21,146 bases of DNA from CAYHEQ01 sp964355795 (GTDB lineage Bacteria > Patescibacteriota > JACPGU01), in contig CAYHEQ010000010.1 of assembly GCA_964355795.1 (NCBI GenBank), positions 1 to 21,146 on the forward strand. The letters run 5' to 3'. Positions 1 to 6,831 of the stretch are shown here, one piece after another. The position numbers were made by a program, and so were the translations under genes. A model generated the notes under the pieces. That model saw only the letters and a list, made by a program, of their open reading frames with translations. It did not search any database and was not told the origin of the DNA. How positions within the stretch are numbered: position 1 is the first letter of the stretch; each line of letters starts with the position of its first letter.

Positions 1-84
1 CTCCTCAAGAGAGGGGGCATAGCTATGCTTTGCCATATATAGTTTTATAAAGTCTAGGACCTGGGTTTGCTTTTTAGTAATCAT
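1..84 (-). CDS. lexA: LexA repressor, N-terminal fragment (cut by window edge)
   Basis: The first 28 codons, read leftward from the ATG at 84-82, begin MITKKQTQVLDFIKLYM and continue KHSYAPSLEE. This is the start of the LexA winged-helix DNA-binding domain (family pattern: LTKRQ..vLdfI...... gyaPSl.Ei). LexA represses SOS genes and cleaves itself when RecA is activated; the protease part lies outside the window. The start is supported by a promoter whose -10 hexamer ends 6 nt before the ATG, so the mRNA is probably leaderless. Only the N-terminus is visible, but the match is specific. Confidence 0.85.
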   Translation of the reverse strand, partial: MITKKQTQVLDFIKLYMAKHSYAPSLEE

Positions 85-90
85 AATGAT

Positions 91-119
91 ATTATAGAAA
101 ATAAATAGAATGTATACAA
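91..119 (-). promoter_or_regulatory. lexA promoter with a TGTATACA palindrome over the -35
   Basis: On the minus strand TTGTAT (119-114), a 17-nt spacer and TATAAT (96-91) precede the lexA ATG by 6 nt. The palindrome TGTATACA (111-118) covers the -35 box and is a plausible autoregulatory LexA operator. This is inferred from position only, since LexA boxes in this lineage are not known to me. A GAAC-A-GTTC half-site pair around 141-149 is a second candidate. Confidence 0.6.
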
Positions 120-134
120 GTAGCAGTTATTCAC

Positions 135-269
135 ATGCAAGAACAGTTCGACACAGAAGAAAATCGCTCAACAGATATCTCGAAGCACAAACAAGAAGGC
201 AGAACCCTCCTTCCTCCACTTCGGCAACTTATGGTGAAAAAGTGGGTTGACTTATTTATAAATGTGTGA
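135..269 (+). CDS. Possible 44-aa protein, divergent from lexA
   Basis: An ATG at 135 opens 44 codons (starts MQEQFDTEENRSTDISK, ends VDLFINV) to TGA at 267-269. It diverges from lexA, so it could share SOS control. There is no Shine-Dalgarno sequence, no convincing -10 at the leaderless distance, and no family I recognise. Its 3' end overlaps the promoter of the next transcription unit. It may be spurious. Confidence 0.22.
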   Translation: MQEQFDTEENRSTDISKHKQEGRTLLPPLRQLMVKKWVDLFINV

Positions 270-275
270 TACACT
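247..275 (+). promoter_or_regulatory. Sigma-70-type promoter of a short transcription unit
   Basis: TTGACT (247-252), a 17-nt spacer and TACACT (270-275). The expected start point is about 282, which is exactly the A of an ATG. The unit ends at the terminator at 382-412, giving a transcript of about 130 nt. Confidence 0.7.
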
Positions 276-281
276 ATCTTT

Positions 282-362
282 ATGAAAATCATAATGATTG
301 CTACAAATAGTCATCATTACAGCCAAACCCTCAAAGAAGAGTCTGGTTGTGATTTTTGTTAA
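282..362 (+). CDS. Possible leaderless 26-aa peptide (or a small non-coding RNA)
   Basis: An ATG lies 6 nt after the -10 hexamer, the same spacing seen at lexA, comEC, hicB and others here. It opens 26 codons reading MKIIMIATNSHHYSQTL then KEESGCDFC to TAA at 360-362. A terminator follows 20 nt later, so the transcript of about 130 nt holds little else. The C-terminal Cys-x-x-Cys and the adjacent His pair could bind metal, but nothing proves translation. The RNA itself may be the functional product. Confidence 0.35.
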   Translation: MKIIMIATNSHHYSQTLKEESGCDFC

Positions 363-381
363 ATAAATAGGATAATCACAG

Positions 382-412
382 ACGGCCCCTTCTTTGAAGG
401 GGCCGTTTTTTT
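382..412 (+). terminator. Strong intrinsic terminator
   Basis: A perfect 10-bp stem CGGCCCCTTC/GAAGGGGCCG (383-392 with 396-405) has a TTT loop, an extra A-T closing pair at 382/406 and a run of seven T (406-412). Confidence 0.92.
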
Positions 413-442
413 GTGGTCTTTTTGAAGAAGAATATGCCCGGA

Positions 443-494
443 GGTGTCATCATGACACTTGGTTTTTCTCTCGGAGGTGCAGGTCCGCACCTCC
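443..494 (+). repeat. Two short palindromes upstream of tRNA-His
   Basis: GTGTCAT-C-ATGACAC (444-458) is followed by GGAGGTGC/GCACCTCC with a 6-nt loop (473-494). Both start with the same GGAGGTG string (440-446 and 473-479). The second ends 6 nt before tRNA position -1. They could be processing or insertion structures. No T-run follows, so they are not terminators. Confidence 0.6.
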
Positions 495-500
495 AGACAT

Positions 501-573
501 GGTCTCCGTAGCTCAAAGGAAGAGCGCTCGTTTGTGAAGCGAGTGGTTGCGGGTTCGATTCCCGTCGGAGACC
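501..573 (+). tRNA. tRNA-His (anticodon GTG)
   Basis: A full cloverleaf is visible: acceptor GTCTCCG/CGGAGAC, D arm GCTC...GAGC, anticodon stem CTCGT/GCGAG around the loop TTGTGAA (anticodon GTG), and T arm GCGGG-TTCGATT-CCCGT. The genome encodes a G at -1 (501) opposite discriminator C73 (573), the hallmark histidine identity pair recognised by HisRS. The 3' CCA is not encoded, so CCA must be added by nucleotidyltransferase. Confidence 0.97.
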
Positions 574-681
574 CTAAGTATAGAGCTTCAGATATCTGCT
601 ACAAACGGCATGAATATCATATCGTTATGCGCTCCGGCGCCGTAGCAAACACAGTCAGAGGTTATTAGTAGATGTGCCTCA

Positions 682-1608
682 ATGAGTTACAAAAAAAGAA
701 GACTAAAGAGAAGTAGGCTTGGTCGACTAAGGCTTAGGCTTGAGTTTGCCAAAATTGCTCCTTCAAAATTTGCAAGAAAGGTCATAAAAAAGATGAAAGA
801 AAGGAGAAAGCCAATGTTTAGCCTTGAGAAGACAGTAAGGGCAATTGAGAGTCGTGACCGTATATTCAATAATCCCGACAGACCAAAGATATCAGATACA
901 ATCGAAAAACAATTGGGGAAAATTGGTTTTTTGAGACTTTGTATTTTTGTCTGTCCAAAATTTAATACTGAGGCAATATTTTCTGGGACACCAGAAAAAT
1001 ATATGCCAACAAAAACCGACCCCGATGATCTCTTTGGACTTAGGATTAAAGAGATTCGTAAGTTGAGACAGGATCTGACTAAGGCGGGCTTGCCAAATGA
1101 GATCAACATAGTAATCGGAGACAACGATGCAGAGGAGTACATTTTTCCTTTTATTGAAGGCCTTTCTTTTAACCCTGATGCTTACAAGAAGAGAAAGGCT
1201 TTGTATAAATATTCTTTTGAGCAAAGATGTCGCAGGGAATTTGGTAATAGGGTCGTCGTTTGGTCATTGGCGGAATTTGGTGTTTCGCAAGACGAATCAG
1301 AGCCTTGTATTCCAGAAGAATCTTTGCAAAAAGAAATAGTCTTCTTTAGATGGCTGTTCTCTGGCAAAGGACCATATCGTGGGACTTTGAATTTTTCTAA
1401 AGAAACTCTAGTCACAATGGCCAAGATGAAATATCGGCTCTATGGGGCTCAGGGGAAATTCTTAGAAGGGCTAGGAGGAATTTTGCTTCAGACCGAAGGT
1501 CCGGGGGTTTGGCTCGAGAGAACCAATATGCTTCGGTGTACTGGGTCTCTCGCCATTCCTGCTATCTATCCGTGGATTAGAGCGGAAGAGATTGAACGCA
1601 GAGAGTAG
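682..1608 (+). CDS. Uncharacterised basic protein with an alpha/beta core
   Basis: A 308-aa protein I cannot assign. The first 44 residues are extremely Lys/Arg-rich (MSYKKRRLKRSRLGRLRLRL). After that come alternating strands and helices, including FLRLCIFVCPKF (about 94-105) and INIVIGDNDAEEYIFPF (about 141-157), which look like core strands of a Rossmann-like enzyme; the C-terminus holds GLGGILLQTEGPGVWLER. No signal peptide or membrane segment is seen. The start is uncertain: the ATG at 682 has no Shine-Dalgarno, while an in-frame ATG at 814 (residue 45) has AAGGAG at 801-806, 7 nt upstream, and would give 264 aa without the basic tail. The gene is single, follows tRNA-His and ends at a terminator. 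Confidence 0.75.
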   Translation: MSYKKRRLKRSRLGRLRLRLEFAKIAPSKFARKVIKKMKERRKPMFSLEKTVRAIESRDRIFNNPDRPKISDTIEKQLGKIGFLRLCIFVCPKFNTEAIFSGTPEKYMPTKTDPDDLFGLRIKEIRKLRQDLTKAGLPNEINIVIGDNDAEEYIFPFIEGLSFNPDAYKKRKALYKYSFEQRCRREFGNRVVVWSLAEFGVSQDESEPCIPEESLQKEIVFFRWLFSGKGPYRGTLNFSKETLVTMAKMKYRLYGAQGKFLEGLGGILLQTEGPGVWLERTNMLRCTGSLAIPAIYPWIRAEEIERRE

Positions 1609-1622
1609 ATCATCCTAATTAA

Positions 1623-1655
1623 AAACCGTCCCGAGTACTCGGGACGGTTTTATTT
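1623..1655. terminator. Bidirectional intrinsic terminator
   Basis: A perfect palindrome, AAACCGTCCCGAGT followed by ACTCGGGACGGTTT (1623-1650), has T-rich tails on both strands. It sits between two convergent genes ending at 1608 (+) and 1658 (-) and can serve both. Confidence 0.9.
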
Positions 1656-1657
1656 TT

Positions 1658-2194
1658 CTATTGAGGGTCGCTTGATGATTTCTGGAAGCCGAGGAGAATC
1701 ATTAGGCCAATAGGGATGAGCATCCACGGAATCTGATATTGCATAATTTGGTTAATGAGGTTTGATTGAGTCAAAAGTTCGGTTCGCTGGCTGTCAGAAA
1801 GGAAGGAGACAACGGCGGTAGTGATAATGCCAGCATTGAAAAAGCTATAAATCCCACCAGCGATAATAGAGGTTAAATTGTCATGATGAGTAGAGGCTCT
1901 TTTGAAAAAGTCGCCCTTGGCTATTAGGAGCGTTGTGATGAGGACGAAGATAGCGATTTTCACAGCGAAAGGAGAGGTGTTGGCAGTAATAGACAAAGTA
2001 TCGCCCAATTGAGCGGTGGAGGTGCCAGAGAGGGCATTGGTTAAGGCGTTGCCTCCAATATTGGCCGCCAACAGACCGAGATAAGAAGCCAAAACACTGG
2101 CGACCGCTCTTTCTCGTCCCAAGGCAATACCAAAAACGATAGAAACAATAAAAAAAGCGATTATAAACAAATCCCAACTAGGTGTTAGAGACAT
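1658..2194 (-). CDS. CvpA-like integral membrane protein
   Basis: A 178-aa protein with about five hydrophobic segments: WDLFIIAFFIVSIVFGIALG (about 7-26), AVASVLASYLGLLAANIG, PFAVKIAIFVLITTLLIA, IIAGGIYSFFNAGIITTAVVSFL-like, and a C-terminal IPWMLIPIGLMILLGF. The N-terminal Asp followed by a hydrophobic helix and GxxxGRERAV resembles the CvpA (colicin V production) family pattern, whose role is poorly defined (envelope integrity, secretion). It is last on the minus strand before the bidirectional terminator. No Shine-Dalgarno is visible. The family assignment is tentative; the membrane topology is clear. Confidence 0.7.
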   Translation of the reverse strand: MSLTPSWDLFIIAFFIVSIVFGIALGRERAVASVLASYLGLLAANIGGNALTNALSGTSTAQLGDTLSITANTSPFAVKIAIFVLITTLLIAKGDFFKRASTHHDNLTSIIAGGIYSFFNAGIITTAVVSFLSDSQRTELLTQSNLINQIMQYQIPWMLIPIGLMILLGFQKSSSDPQ

Positions 2195-2265
2195 ATTTTT
2201 GTTTTAGTTTCCACTGACTAATTCTATCATACTACCTTTACTATAGCTGTCAAGGCGTGTGATCG

Positions 2266-3339
2266 CTAATTATTTTCACTCTCTTTTAGCTTCTCCAGTA
2301 GCTCTCTTTCTTCTCTATTCAATTTCTTTGGCACTTTGATTTTTATCGTCACGATATGGTCGCCACGATCTTTGTTGGTCGGGTGGGCGACGCCTTTACC
2401 GCGTAGAACAAAATTGGTATGCGATTCTGTGCCAGCGGGAACATTTAGCATCACCGGTCCATGAATTGTTTCAATTTCTATTTTGTTACCCAAGGCCGCT
2501 TGAGCAAAGGAGATTTCTTTTTCGCTCAAAATGTCACTACCATCGCGTTCGAACTGACGGCTCGGCTGAACTTTGATCCGCAAGTACAAATCGCCGTGGC
2601 CGTCTTCTCCCGCCTCGCCTCGACCGGAGATTTGGATAGAAGAATCATCATCCACGCCGGCGGGAATCTTCACCGTCACTTCTTTTTGCTGACGAAGCCG
2701 GCCTTCGCCATGACAATGGCGACAAGGAATTTCCGGCACTTCTCCGCGACCCTTACACTCGGGACAAGTAGCTACTTGCGAGAAAGAACCGAGAATAGTT
2801 CTGGCCATGTGCGTTATCTGACCCTGACCATCGCATTTCTGACATTTTTTCAGATTTTCTCCGCCCCGGCCATGACAAACCGAACAAGTATCAATGACAG
2901 AATAATTAATCTTTTTTTCCACGCCAAAGACCGCTTCTTCGAAAGTTAATTGAATAATCATCTCAATATCGCGGCCCGGTCTTTTCCTGCTCCTCGTTTG
3001 CCTGCCACCAAAAAAGGAATTGAAAATATCACCGAGGTCGCCGAAATCGGCGCCTTGCTGGAAACCGGAGAAGTCGAAGCCTTGCGAAAAACCGCCGGAG
3101 CCACCGCCACCATGAGGATTGAAATCAGAATGGCCGAATTGATCATATTGCGATTTTTTTTGCGGATCGGAGAGGACTTGGTAGGCCTCGTTAATCTCTT
3201 TGAATTTGGCTTCGGCAGTAGCTTCTTTATTCACATCGGGGTGATATTTGACCGCCAGCTTTTTGAAGGTAGCTCTAATCTGATCGGCGGAAGCTGACCT
3301 TTCTAGACCAAGTATTTTGTAATAATCCTTTGTGGACAC
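2266..3339 (-). CDS. dnaJ: Chaperone protein DnaJ (Hsp40)
   Basis: DnaJ delivers unfolded clients to DnaK and stimulates its ATPase. All class-A features are present in 357 aa: a J domain (residues 4-70) with the catalytic HPD in KYHPDVNKE, a Gly/Phe-rich linker (about 75-115, GGGGSGGFSQGFDF), four zinc-binding CxxCxGxG repeats (CSVCHGRG, CQKCDGQG, CPECKGRG, CRHCHGEG, about 152-218) and the C-terminal client-binding domains. The start is GTG at 3339-3337, because the J domain begins immediately after (MSTKDYYKILGL). No Shine-Dalgarno is visible, and a 98-bp inverted repeat lies just upstream. Unlike many operons it is not adjacent to dnaK: a membrane-anchored gene and about 400 bp of non-coding DNA intervene. 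Confidence 0.97.
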   Translation of the reverse strand: MSTKDYYKILGLERSASADQIRATFKKLAVKYHPDVNKEATAEAKFKEINEAYQVLSDPQKKSQYDQFGHSDFNPHGGGGSGGFSQGFDFSGFQQGADFGDLGDIFNSFFGGRQTRSRKRPGRDIEMIIQLTFEEAVFGVEKKINYSVIDTCSVCHGRGGENLKKCQKCDGQGQITHMARTILGSFSQVATCPECKGRGEVPEIPCRHCHGEGRLRQQKEVTVKIPAGVDDDSSIQISGRGEAGEDGHGDLYLRIKVQPSRQFERDGSDILSEKEISFAQAALGNKIEIETIHGPVMLNVPAGTESHTNFVLRGKGVAHPTNKDRGDHIVTIKIKVPKKLNREERELLEKLKESENN

Positions 3340-3352
3340 GAATGGTCGCTAA

Positions 3353-3450
3353 TTAAGTAGCCTCTGATAAACAAATTTTTGAGGCGAGGCCTTGGGGAAG
3401 TTTCTTAAGGCCTCGCCTCGGGACTTTTTTGTTTATCAGAGGCTACTTAA
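3353..3450. mobile_element. 98-bp MITE-like nested inverted repeat
   Basis: Terminal inverted repeats of 23 bp pair exactly: TTAAGTAGCCTCTGATAAAC plus AAA (3353-3375) with 3428-3450. A second inner 13-bp stem, GAGGCGAGGCCTT/AAGGCCTCGCCTC (3381-3393 with 3407-3419), surrounds a 13-nt loop. The outer ends are flanked by the direct repeat GCTAA (3348-3352 and 3451-3455), as expected of a target-site duplication. It lies between two minus-strand genes, just upstream of dnaJ. On the plus strand the inner hairpin is followed by TTTTTT, but no plus-strand gene precedes it. It has no coding capacity. Confidence 0.65.
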
Positions 3451-3478
3451 GCTAATTGATGTGCGAATAATTTCATTG

Positions 3479-3508
3479 AAAAAAGCGGGGCCTTCCCCAC
3501 TTTTTTCA
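3479..3508 (-). terminator. Terminator of the anchored PepSY-like gene
   Basis: A-run, GCGGGG, CCTT loop, CCCCAC and T-run (about 3479-3508) form a GC hairpin with one internal mismatch and U-tracts on both strands. It lies about 22 bp beyond the stop of the minus-strand gene at 3530. Confidence 0.8.
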
Positions 3509-3529
3509 CTCTTGATTCGAGCAGAGAAA

Positions 3530-4228
3530 TTAATTTTTGGGCAATTTCGGGTCAGTTAGTTCTTTGCCGGTATAAGCATCAATCATGGTAGAAAAGACTG
3601 TTTTACCACCAACAAGATATTCTACTTTCCAGAGCAAATATTGGTCTTTTTCTGAAGAGAGCAAGATGTTGATATCGTAGTTGCCGTTTTTGGCGCGGAT
3701 ATTTTTCCCGCCCAACCCATCAGCGGTCAAAAGCGCTGTCGCGTAGTCTTTTACAAGATATTTTATGACCACCGGTATAGAGCCAGAAGGCAGAATATAG
3801 TCGTCTTTGTAATAGATAGCGCGTGAGTAAAATCTCTCAGAAGGGGAGTCGGCCTTTGGCTCGAAACTGATGGTCCAATAATATTGCGGGGACGATGGGG
3901 AGTAAAAGACAAAAGTATCTTTGCCATTCGTTGCGCTGGCTAAACCTTTGTACTGGATGAGCTCGGCGGCCATTACGCTATCGGCCTGCCAGCCACGCGC
4001 CATATTAAAGGCCGTGTCAAATTCTTTTTCAAATCGGCGAGATAAATCCGTGGCTTCCTCTTCGCTAAAGATACTTTCGCTCTCTTTTTTTTCTGTTTCC
4101 GCATTTTGTTGCTGATTGACCAGTTCTTGACCTTTTTGTCGCAGATTGTTTCTCATAACGAAAAACACCGCCGAAATAATAATCAAAACCGCTAGGCCTA
4201 AGAGGAGAAATTTTTTGTTGGCGAACAT
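3530..4228 (-). CDS. Membrane-anchored protein with a C-terminal PepSY-like domain
   Basis: A 232-aa protein. Residues 1-25 form an uncleaved signal anchor (KKFLLLGLAVLIIISAVFFV) followed by a charged, Gln/Glu-rich linker with coiled-coil character (about 28-60). The rest is an extracytoplasmic domain. The C-terminal stretch LWKVEYLVGGKTVFSTMIDAYTGKEL has the PepSY signature (strand, turn, then V/I-D-A-x-T-G-K), a module found in inhibitors and regulators of secreted peptidases and in cell-surface proteins. There is no lipobox. It lies between dnaK and dnaJ with its own terminator and an inverted repeat at its start, so it is probably a separate transcription unit. Function unknown. Confidence 0.75.
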   Translation of the reverse strand: MFANKKFLLLGLAVLIIISAVFFVMRNNLRQKGQELVNQQQNAETEKKESESIFSEEEATDLSRRFEKEFDTAFNMARGWQADSVMAAELIQYKGLASATNGKDTFVFYSPSSPQYYWTISFEPKADSPSERFYSRAIYYKDDYILPSGSIPVVIKYLVKDYATALLTADGLGGKNIRAKNGNYDINILLSSEKDQYLLWKVEYLVGGKTVFSTMIDAYTGKELTDPKLPKN

Positions 4229-4230
4229 AT

Positions 4231-4261
4231 TGGTGACATTATTTGTATTTTTGTGTCACCA
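4231..4261. promoter_or_regulatory. Operator-like inverted repeat upstream of the PepSY-like gene
   Basis: TGGTGACA (4231-4238) and TGTCACCA (4254-4261) are exact 8-bp inverted repeats separated by 15 bp, starting 2 bp upstream of the ATG at 4228. The position suggests either an operator or a 5' mRNA hairpin. No clean promoter is seen around it. Confidence 0.5.
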
Positions 4262-4292
4262 TCATTGTAGTTTGTTTTTTTGAAAGGTGCAA

Positions 4293-4437
4293 CCGCTTTT
4301 GCTGGAAGCAAAAGCGGAATGACAAATGACAAAACTCAAATACCAAACCAATATCAAAAATCAAAACCCAAAATCATAATTTGACATTTAGTCATTTAAG
4401 CTTGATTTGACATTTGACATTTGGATTTTGAAATTAT
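4293..4437. repeat. Hairpin plus low-complexity intergenic repeat after dnaK
   Basis: A perfect 11-bp hairpin CCGCTTTTGCT-GGA-AGCAAAAGCGG occupies 4293-4317; it lacks a T-tail. Next, 4318-4437 is AT-rich and built of repeated short units on both strands (GACAAATGACAAA near 4321, TTTGACATTT near 4380, TTTGACATTTGACATTTGGA near 4407), so the two halves can pair imperfectly. No ORF is visible. The hairpin may act as the 3' end of the dnaK transcript. Confidence 0.6.
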
Positions 4438-6372
4438 CTATTTCCCCTCTTGGTATTCTCCCTCCACCGTCTCATCCTTTTTTTCTTCCGTAGCTTCATG
4501 CGAAGAAGAATCTTCGTCGGTCTTACCACCCTGCGGGTGGTCGCCCGTAGGGCGATACACCGCTTCTCCGATTTTTTGTGAGGCCGTCATCAGCTCTTCG
4601 GTCTGCTTTTTAATAATTTCCATATCCTCACCTTTCATTGCCTCTTTGAGCACGGAAATCTTTTCCTCCACATCTTTAACGATAGCTTCATCTAGCTTTC
4701 CTGCCCCGCCCTTCGCGTCGGGGTCTTTGTTATCGCGAATCGCTTTTTCGGTAGAATAAATCAGGGTCTCCGCCATATTTTTCGTCTCCACCCCCTCCTT
4801 TTTCTTTTTGTCTTCTTCGGCGTGGAGTTCGGCGTCTTTGGCCATTTTTTCCACTTCTTCTTTGGAAAGACCGGAAGAGCCGGTAATGGTTATTTTCTGC
4901 TCCTTATTGGTGCCTTTGTCGAGGGCCTTCACATTCAAAATACCGTTGGCGTCAATGTCGAAAGATACTTCCACTTGTGGCACGCCCCTTGGCGCCGGCG
5001 CGATGCCGTCTAAGATAAATCTTCCGAGCGTTTTGTTGTCGGAGGCCATTTCTCGCTCGCCTTGCAAGATGTGAATTTCTACGCTCGGCTGATTGTCCGC
5101 CGCGGTGGAAAAAATCTGCGTTCTGCTGGTCGGCACGGTTGTATTTCTTACAATTAGTTTCGTAGAAATCCCGCCCATCGTCTCAATGCCGAGCGACAGC
5201 GGTGTTACGTCGAGCAAGAGCACGTCTTTGACATCGCCCCCAAGGACGCCACCTTGAATAGCCGCTCCTATCGCGACCACTTCGTCGGGGTTTACGCCCT
5301 GATGCGGATTTTTGCCAAAAAACTTTTTGACTGCTTCCACGACCAAAGGCATTCTCGTCATTCCGCCGACCAAGATCACTTCGTCAATTTCAGACGCTTT
5401 CAGTCCCGCGTCTTTGAGAGCGTTTTCACACGGCTTCAAAGTCATTTCCACCAATTCGCCGACTATTTTTTCCAGTTGCGCCCGGGTGAGCTTGATATTC
5501 AAATGTTTCGGTCCGCCGGCGTCGGCCGTCACGAACGGAATATTGATATCTGTTTCCATACTGGAAGACAACTCGTGTTTGGCTTTTTCCGCGCCTTCTT
5601 TGAGCCGTTGCAGAGCCATTTTGTCGCTGGCGAGATCAATCCCTTCCGTTTTTTTGAATTCGGCGATCAGCCAGTCGATTATTTTTTGATCAAAATCATC
5701 GCCACCGAGATGGGTATTGCCGTTGGTAGCTTTCACTTCAAAAACCCCGTCGCCGAGTTCCAAAATAGAAATATCAAAGGTCCCGCCCCCGAGATCGTAA
5801 ACGGCCACTTTTTCGTTCTTTTTCTTATCCAATCCGTACGCCAAAGCCGCCGCGGTCGGCTCGTTGATGATCCTTTTGACATCCAAGCCCGCGATTTTGC
5901 CCGCGTCCTTGGTGGCTTGACGCTGGCTGTCGTTGAAATACGCCGGTACGGTGATGACCGCCTCCGTCACCTTCTCACCGAGGAAGCTCTCCGCGTCGGC
6001 CTTCAATTTGGCCAAAACCATGGCTGATATTTCCGGAGCCGAATAGCTCTTGTCGCCCATTTTGACCATGACATGATCGTCCTTGCCCTTTTCTATATGG
6101 TAGGGCATAGTCTTGATATCTTTCCCTGTCTCCTTGTCGGAATACGAACGACCGATGAACCGTTTGACGGAAAAAACAGTGTTGTCAGAGTTGGTGACGG
6201 CTTGTCTTTTGGCGATCTGCCCCACCAATCGCTCGCCCGTTTTTGTCGTCGCCACAATAGAGGGAGTCGTGCGATTCCCCTCCGCATTCGTTATAATCTC
6301 CGCCTTCCCGCCTCTCATCACCGCCACAGCAGAGTTCGTTGTTCCTAAGTCAATACCTATGATTTTTGACAT
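4438..6372 (-). CDS. dnaK: Chaperone protein DnaK (Hsp70)
   Basis: A full-length 644-aa Hsp70. The nucleotide-binding domain starts MSKIIGIDLGTTNSAVAVM and contains VITVPAYFNDSQRQATKDAG, RIINEPTAAALAYGLD, VYDLGGGTFDISILE and VILVGGMTRMP. The substrate-binding domain follows (DVTPLSLGIETMGG near 393, then VPQVEVSFDIDANGILNV), then a helical lid and an acidic tail. It refolds and holds clients together with DnaJ and GrpE. AAAGGGG lies about 8 nt before the ATG. The stop of an accessory HEPN-like gene is only 18 bp upstream, so dnaK is probably co-transcribed with the genes inserted after grpE. Near the C-terminus, codons for the region around YRPTGDHPQGGK coincide with two tandem GC hairpins (4525-4555). 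Confidence 0.98.
   Translation of the reverse strand: MSKIIGIDLGTTNSAVAVMRGGKAEIITNAEGNRTTPSIVATTKTGERLVGQIAKRQAVTNSDNTVFSVKRFIGRSYSDKETGKDIKTMPYHIEKGKDDHVMVKMGDKSYSAPEISAMVLAKLKADAESFLGEKVTEAVITVPAYFNDSQRQATKDAGKIAGLDVKRIINEPTAAALAYGLDKKKNEKVAVYDLGGGTFDISILELGDGVFEVKATNGNTHLGGDDFDQKIIDWLIAEFKKTEGIDLASDKMALQRLKEGAEKAKHELSSSMETDINIPFVTADAGGPKHLNIKLTRAQLEKIVGELVEMTLKPCENALKDAGLKASEIDEVILVGGMTRMPLVVEAVKKFFGKNPHQGVNPDEVVAIGAAIQGGVLGGDVKDVLLLDVTPLSLGIETMGGISTKLIVRNTTVPTSRTQIFSTAADNQPSVEIHILQGEREMASDNKTLGRFILDGIAPAPRGVPQVEVSFDIDANGILNVKALDKGTNKEQKITITGSSGLSKEEVEKMAKDAELHAEEDKKKKEGVETKNMAETLIYSTEKAIRDNKDPDAKGGAGKLDEAIVKDVEEKISVLKEAMKGEDMEIIKKQTEELMTASQKIGEAVYRPTGDHPQGGKTDEDSSSHEATEEKKDETVEGEYQEGK
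4525..4555. repeat. Tandem GC hairpins inside the 3' coding end of dnaK
   Basis: ACCACCC-TGC-GGGTGGT (4525-4541) abuts TCGCCC-GTA-GGGCGA (4541-4555). Both are perfect stems with 3-nt loops in the region coding for the variable acidic tail of DnaK. The second hairpin is nearly identical to one in the DGR target leader at 18537-18551, and the tandem layout recurs at the end of grpE (8634-8666). Confidence 0.7.
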
Positions 6373-6390
6373 ATATTTCCCCTTTCTAAA

Positions 6391-6831
6391 TTAACCAGTT
6401 ATTTTTGGTAATAAATTATTTAATGATTTTATTATATTGTTGCCCAATTGAATTGATTGGTCACATTCTTTAGGGGAAAGTTTTTTATTAGTGAACATCT
6501 TGTGTGCCAATCTATTTCTATTTTCTCTATAAATATCTAGCGAACATATGAGATTTAGTTCTTCTTTGTTTTTAGCGTGACCATGAAAGCATCCTATTAA
6601 ATCACGAAATTGCAATATCTCCAAACGTTCCATTAGCTTTTTGCTCGGAACAGTAGAGCGTGCAAGAACCAGCCACTGCAGATACAGATGGACTTTGTTC
6701 GCTTGAATAATAAGCTCTCCATACTTACTATTTTCATGGATACGTCTATCTTCAGCCATTCTCTCAATGATCTTTTCTTTTATATTCTCCACATAATCGC
6801 CGTTGTCTTTTTGGTATGCTTTGTCTTTCAT
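6391..6831 (-). CDS. Small HEPN-like protein
   Basis: A 146-aa, all-helical, charged protein. The segment IYRENRNRLAHKMF (about 107-120) contains R-N-R-L-A-H, matching the Rx4-6H motif of HEPN-fold proteins. Many of these are RNases in toxin-antitoxin and abortive-infection systems, while others are non-catalytic partners. A second helix holds FRDLIGCFHGH. Its ATG overlaps the TGA of the upstream 92-aa gene (ATGA), so the two are translationally coupled. dnaK follows 18 bp after its stop. The DNA is much more AT-rich than grpE or dnaK, suggesting recent acquisition. The HEPN call rests on one motif. Confidence 0.65.
   Translation of the reverse strand: MKDKAYQKDNGDYVENIKEKIIERMAEDRRIHENSKYGELIIQANKVHLYLQWLVLARSTVPSKKLMERLEILQFRDLIGCFHGHAKNKEELNLICSLDIYRENRNRLAHKMFTNKKLSPKECDQSIQLGNNIIKSLNNLLPKITG

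Noticed and set aside
282..412. Histidine attenuator controlling downstream genes
   Set aside because: The 26-aa ORF has only two adjacent His codons, there is no visible antiterminator, and no histidine biosynthesis gene follows.
459..668. 69-aa plus-strand ORF
   Set aside because: It runs straight through the complete tRNA-His gene (501-573); the open frame is incidental.
3381..3430. Plus-strand terminator formed by the inner hairpin and TTTTTT
   Set aside because: Genes on both sides are on the minus strand, so there is no plus-strand transcript for it to end; it fits better as part of the inverted-repeat element.
4318..4437. Possible CRISPR-like or tandem array in the repeated TTTGACATTT units
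   Set aside because: Units are short, irregular, on both strands and without spacers of even length; it is low-complexity intergenic DNA.
5254..6027. 257-aa plus-strand ORF opposite dnaK
   Set aside because: Antisense shadow of the highly conserved DnaK coding sequence; the His/Arg/Phe-rich product has no domain.
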